The translations under genes were made by a program, and so were the position numbers. 64,000 nt of DNA, taken from NCBI RefSeq assembly GCF_030272615.1, contig NC_081414.1:336119927-336183926 (forward strand), in the 5' to 3' direction. The DNA is from Cryptomeria japonica. Taxonomy: Eukaryota > Streptophyta > Pinopsida > Cupressales > Cupressaceae. Every line of letters starts with the position of its first letter. Positions within the stretch are counted from its first letter, which is position 1. Shown one piece after another: positions 57,370 to 64,000 of the stretch. The notes under the pieces are model-generated. The model was not told where the DNA came from, did no database searches, and saw only the letters and a program-made list of their open reading frames with translations.

Positions 57370-59000
57370 GTATGCATTTTGCTTAATTGAGCCTCAAGGA
57401 GCACTTGTTCTACTCTACTGACGGTTTTTAAAAATTCAAATAAATATGTGCCTATTTTGTTTACAGAATATAGCATTTTAAGAGCATAATTAAGGAAATT
57501 ATAGAAAATAGAATGCACATTTTTAAGAGAATAATAAAGGAAATTATAGAAAAATAGCATTTTTTAGGAAATTATAGAAAAATTATGTGCTAACATATTG
57601 CATTGTCTAAAAAGGATAATCTTTACAAGGATGCAATGGAAACTAGTTCTCAATCGAGTGATCATGAACTTGTAGAGGAATCACTGGTGTATTTTGTGGA
57701 ACAGGTATTTTGTGGAATGAGTTAGAGGCTATCCAAGAAGATAAATCCAAGGAGAAAGAAGAGAAAGATTGTGTTACTCAACAAGTATGCATTTTGCTTA
57801 ATTGAGCCTCAAGGAGCACTTGTTCTACTCTACTGATGGTTTTTAAAAATTCAAATAAATATGTGCCTATTTTGTTTATAGAATATAGCATTTTAAGAGC
57901 ACAATTAAGGAAATTATAGAAAATAGCATTCGCATTTTTAAGAGCATAATTAAGGAAATTATGGAAAATAGAATTTTTCAGGAAATTATAGAAGAATTAT
58001 GTGCTAACATATTACACTGTCTAAATAGGATAATCTTTACAAGGATGCAATGGAAACTAGTTCTCAATCGGGTGATCATGAACTTACAGAGGAATTGCTG
58101 GTGTATTTTGTGGAACAGGTATTTTGTGGAACAAGCTAGAGGTTGTCCAAGAAGAGAAATCCAAGGAGAAAGAAGACAAAGATCTTGTTGCTCAACAGGT
58201 ATGCATTTTGCTTAATTGAGCCTCAAGGAGCACTTGTTCTACTCTATTGACAGATTTTAAAAATTCAAATAAATATGTGCCTATTTTGTTTATAGAATAT
58301 AACATTTTAAGAGCATATTTAAGGAAATTATAGAAAATAGCATGCGCATTTTTAAGAGCATGATTAAGGAAATTATAGAAAAATAGCATTTGTTAGGAAA
58401 TTATAGAAAAATTATGTGCTAACATATTGCACTATCTAAAAAGGATAATCTTTACAAGGATGCAATGGAAACTAGTTCTCAATCGGGTGATCGTGAACTT
58501 GCAGAGGAATTACTGGTGTATTTTGTGGAACGGGTATTTTGTGGAACAAGTTAGAGGTTGTCCAAGAAGAGAAATGCAAGGAGAAAGAAGAGAAAGATCT
58601 TGTTTCTCAACATGTATGCATTTTGCTTAATTGAGCCTCAAGGAGCACTTGTTCTACTCTACTGGCGATTTTTAAAAATTCAAATAAATATGTGCCTATT
58701 TTGTTTACAAAATATAGCATTTTAAGAGCATAATTAAGAAAATTATAGAAAATAGCATGCGCTTTTTTAAGAGCATAATTAAGGAAATTATAGAAAAATA
58801 GTATTTTTCAGGAAATTATAGAAAAATTATGTGCTAACATATTGCACTGTCTAAAAAGGATAATCTTTACAAGGATGCAATGGAAACTAGTTCTCAATCA
58901 GGTGATCGTGAACTTGCAGAGAAATTGGTGGTGTATTTTGTGGAACATGTATACAATTGGTAAAACATACAGTTGGTTGTTCTCTCTCACGGGCTAAAGT
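57370..59000 (+). repeat. 415-bp tandem repeat made of clathrin exon pieces
   Basis: GATAATCTTTACAAGGATGC starts at 57615, 58029, 58444 and 58859 (periods 414-415). Each unit holds an exon encoding [20 protein letters not shown] and [10 protein letters not shown], joined after a short duplication (GTATTTTGTGGAACA) to the second half of a later exon ([20 protein letters not shown]), then intron sequence with AAATATGTGCCTATTTTGTT and AAGGAAATTATAGAAAA. The intermediate exon (ECFASC...) is missing from the repeated unit. The units are closely similar, so amplification is fairly recent. The short frames across them are in wrong registers and are not genes. Confidence 0.9.
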
Positions 59001-59068
59001 ATATTTTGATTTTTTTATTTTGGATTGGGGCATTGAAATGGGGCTTACTTTTGTATTTGGAACTGCAG

Positions 59069-59450
59069 GGCAAGAAAGAATGCTTTTCTTGTGCTTGTTC
59101 ATATTCTATGACTTGATCAGACTAGATGTGGCTTTAGAACTTGTCTGGATGAATAATATGATTGACTTTGTGTTTCCATACCTACTTCAGGTTCTTGATA
59201 TACTCTGATGATTTTGTGAATATTTTAAGTTTCTCTTTAATAAACATTTTAAATATTCTGCAGAAATAAATATGTGCCTATTTTGTTTACATAATATGTA
59301 TGCTCAGCTTCTTCCCCTTTTCTTTGTCACCACCTCCAATGTCTGGCATGGGAGTGGGCATGGGAGGTTGCTTTCAGCCAAGTATGAGTGGAATGGGAAT
59401 GCCTCCCATGCCATCTTATGCTATGCCACCTATGGGTGGCTATTTATGGG
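59069..59450 (+). pseudogene. Clathrin heavy chain, last exons
   Basis: A second, diverged copy of the ECF exon (59069-59190) follows a CAG acceptor: GKKECF, then a frameshift, [20 protein letters not shown] and FVFPYLLQ. The EEKDLVAQQ exon is absent here. The terminal exon begins NMYAQLLPL (59293) and, after a one-base shift, reads [11 protein letters not shown] and [19 protein letters not shown], the Met/Gly/Pro-rich tail typical of plant clathrin heavy chain. The stop of the original gene would lie near 59450. The following roughly 80 bp may be 3' untranslated sequence. Confidence 0.88.
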
Positions 59451-59525
59451 ATTGAAGAACTTAACGTGGGACACAATTCTTCAATCATGCATGGTTTTTG
59501 AGGCTGATCTTCGAGTGGAAAGATT

Positions 59526-59765
59526 AGATTGTCAAATTGTTTTTATTGTCCTTTGGTTGGTTGATACCAAATAATGAATCTTTAGTATTATCCTATTGGT
59601 CAATCAGTTCAAATCTCTCCATCCACCAAGCATTTGATGCCCGAACCGTTGCATGATTAGATTGTCAAATTATTTTTATTGTCATTTGGTTGGCTAATAA
59701 AGAATAATGAATCTTTAGTATTATCGTATTAGTCAATAAGTGCAAACCTTTCCATCCACCAAGAA
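59526..59765. repeat. 133-bp direct duplication
   Basis: AGATTGTCAAATT(G/A)TTTTTA at 59526 and 59659, followed in both by AATAATGAATCTTTAGTATT and CCATCCACCAAG. It lies just downstream of the clathrin terminal exon. Confidence 0.85.
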
Positions 59766-60480
59766 TCTGACAAGGATGTTGTATGTCTGACAACATCCTC
59801 ATTGGATAAGCAGTGAGAGAGCATTGGAATTTCGACGGCCACCCAATTTATTCTGATGACTATCAAGTTTTGCTGATGGCTAAGCAATGAGGGGGCATCG
59901 ACATTCTGACACCCACCCAATTTAATTTGATGACTTATCAAGTTTTGTCGATGCCCAAATCATTGCACATACAACATCCTCGTCAGTGCAGATGCCCTCA
60001 TAGCCGTTAGACATCTGACGGCTAAACCGTGACGGGGCCATCTGAATTTAGATGCCTGAATCATTGTACATACAACATCCTCGTCGGTGTGGATGCCCTC
60101 ATTGCCATCAAAATTTTGACGTCTACACAGTGACGGGGCCGTCTGAATTTAGATGCTCGAACCATCGCACATACAACATCCTTGTCGGTGTGGATGCTTT
60201 GGTTGTCATTGGAATTTTTACGACTTATCAATTTTTAGTGACGGCTAAGCAGTGAGGGGGCCGTCAAAATTCTAATTTATTCTGACACCTTAGTCGTCGG
60301 AACATTACCTGCAATGCGTTGAAATTCTGATGACTTGTCGATTTTTACCAATGGCCAAGCACAGTCATGGCTGTCATCGGAAGAGTCTTCGACTCCGTCA
60401 AAATTTTGATGGTCTCGAGCATTGTTAGAATGTTCGACTACAAGTTTTTGACGGTGTTGCTCATTGGAAGTTCGACGAAT
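59760..60480. repeat. GACGG-rich region with 101-bp tandem repeat
   Basis: CATACAACATCCTYGTC starts units at 59968, 60069 and 60170 (period 101 bp). Each carries GTGACGGGGCC or its variant and TCTGAATTTAGATGC. Related GACGGC, TTTTGACG and CCGTCA words continue on both sides from about 59760 to 60480. Confidence 0.85.
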
Positions 60481-60489
60481 TGTAGTTGA

Positions 60490-61280
60490 AATCTCGTCAA
60501 ACTGTCGTCGGAATTTGAGGCCAAATGTACTAGTGATGCAATTACTATTGTGCACCTGCAACCTACACACATAAAAGAAGGGGAAAAAGGTTGTGGATAG
60601 GGGTTTTCCTCAGTCAAACCCCGATAAAGGAATCAACCTTGAAAGAAAGTAATTGTGAATGCTTAAATGTAAATGATAGAAATGTTTACCTTGTAGATCT
60701 GCAATTGATTGATGATTATTACTTTTATTCTTGAATGTAATCACAAATGTTGTATGAAATGTCGTGTAACATGACAAAACCCTAACACACACACATGCTT
60801 GCAAATGAATGTTGTAATGTTGCTCCAATGGATGAATGCAGAAGACACATGAAGAAGAGAACTTGATAGATGCTTGAAGAGTTGAATTATTGATGATGAT
60901 AATGAAGTCCTTCCTCTTGAATTTTTGTATAGTATCCATATATATCAAATGAGGGAATTGAATCTCCTTTTATACATGCCCGAGAGGATTAATTTTCATC
61001 CCACCAAAGGCTGACAAAGGAGACTTTAAGTCCCCAAAGAGTAAATTATGTTCAAGAGCCGGATAGGCCCATCTTAGGGCCACCCTAAGAGGGAGGACAG
61101 TGGCACCATGCCCCTGTCTTGCCCTACCTTGGGGCCTAGACAGGGTCCTAAGGTGTCATCAAGGTTGAGATGGGAGAAATCAAAATGAAGGTGCAAAGAG
61201 GGGTCTTAATCAAGTAGAGAGATGCAGTCACATAGGTGAGGGCCTAAGATGTGGTTGAATTTGTGAGGGTCACAATTTTA
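60490..61280. other. Non-genic, possible LTR remnant
   Basis: No gene. TTTTCCTCAGTCAAACCCC, a CATACATGCCCGAGAGG-like stretch and CCTTGGGGCCTAGACAGGGT suggest an LTR of moderate GC content, but ends and strand cannot be fixed. Confidence 0.3.
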
Positions 61281-61600
61281 TGATGCTGCACCCCCATTGA
61301 GCTATACCAGTAATATTCTGAGGAGCTGTAAGCCATTTGTCATATGCCCGATCATAAATTTTAGAGACTCCAACCAATTCCATTTAGGGAATAACTGATC
61401 CAACTACATTATCCAACCCATATGATTTGAATGCCTTTATAATCTTAATCATCTGAACAACCTACAACAAGTCTATCATTTTCCAAAAGAGGCATTTACT
61501 TACTTTAATGTGAGATTTTTGTATCTATTTTTATGTAAACAACTCCATTTATTAGCATCCAAGTTTCCAAATATACCAGAGATGTTATTATACATTCACA
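61281..61600. repeat. Left arm of a 320-bp inverted repeat
   Basis: Reverse complement of 62990-63305 with perhaps 75-80 percent identity. Shared words include CACCCCCATTGAGCTATACC, CATATGATTTGAATGCC and TTATGTAAACAACTCCATT. The arms are separated by about 1.4 kb. Confidence 0.85.
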
Positions 61601-62989
61601 AATTATGTGACCCTAAAAGATGGAAAAGCCCATAAAATAGCTAATATTGATAAACAACTTGAAGTGATTCCAATTGATAAGGGGGTTTCTATGCATTTTG
61701 AAGGACAAAACCTCATTTATAGGAAGATTTTGGCAAATGTTATCTTTGAATGTAGAATGTGGATGAATAGATGACGCACATGACTTTTCCACTAATTGCC
61801 ACACATCACACATATACTCACAACAAAATGCAACATCAATTGTTGCACCTATTTAATCCCCAAATTATTATTTCCTCTAATTTTGAATCCAAATCCATTA
61901 ATCACTATTAGTGCAATAATTATAATCCTTCCGAAAATAATTGTTTTTTGGGAAAATATAAGTACACATTTCTTTTAATCACATTGTCTATGGTGAGGAA
62001 TTTTTTATTTTAAATTTTTTTATTAAATATAGAATTCTTGTGTCTTATTGTAAAAAATTTAATCAATTTCCACTATGATCTTTGGAAAACATTATACCTG
62101 GGATTTTCCTATATCTCTTATTAGTTCCTTAGTTGTCGTGGATATAATCATCCAAATTAATTGAAGCATTATATTTATAAGGAAGAGGATATTAAATCAC
62201 AAACCTTTTTCTAAACTTTAGACATTTCTAAGCCTATAAATAAGTTGTGGAAGTCATGAAGCTCCAAGTAGCATCGAATTCATCAATGCTTGTTCCTACA
62301 ACACAACTAACCCAAAAATATATATCTGCAATAAAAATTTTGTTAACAAATTTTGTGCATTGATTTAGTTTGCAGGTAAAAATCAAAGGTAAATCGGCTA
62401 AAGATTTTCTTATGCCTAGTAGCAGAACAAATCTTCAAAGTGAAATTGGTTTGAATATAATCCAAGTGTTGATTATAGCTTTAATAAAAATCTTCAGCTT
62501 TCTCTGCTCTATATTATACAAATATTTTCCCCATTTTGTATGATTTTCTCTTAAGATTTTCTCCTCAAACTATAAAATGGCCACATATATCAAGCCCCGT
62601 GAGAAGACAAAAGTCAAAATTTAGACCAGGAGAAAATAATTACAAAATAAAAATACATCAGAAGAAACTGATACAATATCCTGCTGATATTATTAAATAT
62701 ATTATGCTAGTTACATTCATCTACTTCTTATATTTTTCCTAAAATTTTAGTACTACTGCATTGAAATTTCAAATTTTCATCAAATAGATTTTTTGTTTTC
62801 AAAAAACAACTAGTAGCTTAGAAACTACATTAAATTTGCTACAGATTCTCTTCTTACATATTTTTAAAATAATGTTCTTAGCTTATTCAAATTTTCATGT
62901 CAAGTTGCATAACTCCGATTTACTGAAATTTCATTGCCACTTAAGGCCCTATTTTGGCCCACCATGATCCTGCACATACCCAAATGTGC
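61601..62989. other. Spacer between the inverted arms
   Basis: AT-rich sequence with no convincing gene. Open frames at 61613-61813 and 62536-62742 show no recognisable motif or splice structure. Confidence 0.5.
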
Positions 62990-63305
62990 ATGTATAATAA
63001 CATCTTTGGTATTTTTTGAAACTTGGATGCTCATTAATGGAGTTGTTTACATAAAAATAGATAAAGAAAGATAACATTAAAGTAAGAAAATGCCACTTTT
63101 GGAAAATGATAAACTTATTAGGGTTGATTAGAGGATTAAGATTATAAAGGCATTCAAATCATATGGGTTGGATAATGTAGTTGGACCAATTATTCCCCAA
63201 ACAAAGTTGGTTGGAGTGTCAAAAAATTACGGTCGATCATATGATAGATGGCTTACGGCTCCTTACAACATTATTGGTATAGCTCAATGGGGGTGCTTTA
63301 CAGAT
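62990..63305. repeat. Right arm of a 320-bp inverted repeat
   Basis: Complement of 61281-61600. The outer end is CAATGGGGGTGC and the inner end is TGCATGTATAATAACATC. No flanking target duplication was recognised. Confidence 0.85.
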
Positions 63306-63603
63306 GGCTTAGTTTAGCTTACAATGCATTGTTTTGGGATTATGTTTTTTATGCTGCTATTTAACATCAGTCGATTAGGTGTAGTATTAGAATGTCCTTA
63401 CAGTATTTTTTCAAGTTTGTCAATATTATTTGTATATTTTAGTAGTCCTACTATGTCCTATATAAGGTTGTTCATGCAGTTTCTCTCTTTCTGATATAAG
63501 TTGTTAGTAATATCAGGAACAAGGCCCTATTAATAGAACCTCATATATTATCTCGAAAAAAATTCTAGAACAAACATTTCTAAGGAATTATATTGACATC
63601 TTG

Positions 63604-63921
63604 ACATACAAATTTTTTTTTTTTTTTTTTTTTTATAGGTAATTGGCTAAAGCCTAAATAACTTTTGACTGGAGCTATGAACCAGTGGGGACACAGTAGG
63701 GGGCCCCATCCCCATTACATATCTTTGAATTATTATTATTATTATTATTATTATTATGTTTGATTAGATTGACCCCAAGACCTTCCCCATCCTATGGAAG
63801 GCCAAGAGTCACAACTTAGAATTCCTCTTTAGATGTCCCTATTGGGAGTTGAACTTGGGTCTCCAACATGAGAACCCAGTGTTTTAACCAGTTAAGCTCA
63901 ACCCCTTAGACAACATACAAA
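63604..63921 (-). mobile_element. tRNA-derived SINE
   Basis: A minus-strand element of about 300 bp. Its head (63907 leftwards) reads GGGGTTGAGCTTAACTGG, a good A box. About 30-40 bases later comes AAGTTCAACTCC, matching the B box GGTTCGANTCC. The body contains an (ATT)n tract near 63732-63757 and the 3' end is a run of 22 A (T at 63613-63634). The 9-bp target duplication ACATACAAA flanks it at 63604-63612 and 63913-63921. An internal polymerase III promoter, an A-tail and target duplications together define a SINE, mobilised by a LINE reverse transcriptase. The family is not identified. Confidence 0.8.
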
Positions 63922-64000
63922 AAAAAATCCATTGTCATTGGCGAATTTGTTTACTTTAATGAAGACCTTAAAAAATCTATGAGACATTCTTATGGGTGGG

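Noticed and set aside
57961-58630. Two frames of 67-84 codons as small genes
   Set aside because: They read the clathrin-derived 415-bp units in a register different from the real exons.
63840-63910. Functional tRNA gene on the minus strand
   Set aside because: A and B boxes are present but no cloverleaf closes, and the sequence continues into a SINE body with an A-tail and target duplications.

Overview
This window reads as nuclear DNA from a land plant with a large, repeat-rich genome. A gymnosperm such as a conifer is my best guess. The evidence is a plant-specific DUF2828 protein, a TIR-class NB-ARC fragment, Tnt1-like Copia and Ty3/gypsy remnants, an En/Spm (CACTA) transposase gene, plant clathrin heavy chain exons, very AT-rich spacers and many nested repeats. 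The lineage is inferred; no marker settles it. Only one protein-coding gene looks intact, the DUF2828 gene on the minus strand at 10877-12802. Nearly everything else recognisable is a transposon or a decaying gene fragment.

Layout. 1-7.4 kb: Ty3/gypsy debris (gag remnant, a candidate LTR with a 44-bp minisatellite) and AT-rich spacer. 7.4-21.8 kb: a duplicated block. A roughly 430-bp leader-like repeat occurs at 7.45 and 17.29 kb. A roughly 2.8-kb unit with the DUF2828 gene occurs at 10.69-13.53 and 18.99-21.77 kb; the first copy is intact and the second is broken by a 31-bp deletion. An AT-rich satellite (14.1-17.0 kb) lies between them, and an NB-ARC fragment is cut off at the second unit's edge. 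21.8-29.2 kb: short inverted-repeat elements, then a minus-strand LTR split by a Tnt1-like Copia element with TG/CA ends and a 5-bp target duplication. 29.2-34.6 kb: AT-rich sequence, then the 3' part of another Copia element with its polypurine tract and 3' LTR.

34.6-50.2 kb: an acidic minus-strand ORF remnant, then a CACTA-like gene set in plus orientation. It consists of a TNP2-type transposase with recognisable GT-AG introns, followed by DUF4218- and DUF4216-like parts, a SET-domain (protein lysine methyltransferase-like) reading frame, and a multi-exon TNPA/Transposase_24-like gene. All carry stops or frameshifts. A 4-kb satellite made of 20-bp near-palindromic units, flanked by inverted repeats and containing a solo LTR, occupies one transposase intron. 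50.8-59.5 kb: C-terminal exons of a clathrin heavy chain gene, broken by a (TG)61 tract, by a 5-kb insertion with an unknown minus-strand ORF series and a 219-bp satellite, and by tandem amplification of exon pieces into a 415-bp repeat. 59.5-64 kb: short tandem repeats, a pair of 320-bp inverted arms and a tRNA-derived SINE with target duplications.

The most interesting candidates are the SET-domain frame lodged between two CACTA transposition genes, the clathrin exons turned into a satellite, the inverted-repeat-bounded satellite in the transposase intron, and the sharp step in identity between the DUF2828 copies, which suggests gene conversion. Exon joins and repeat boundaries were read by eye and are accurate to a few bases to tens of bases.
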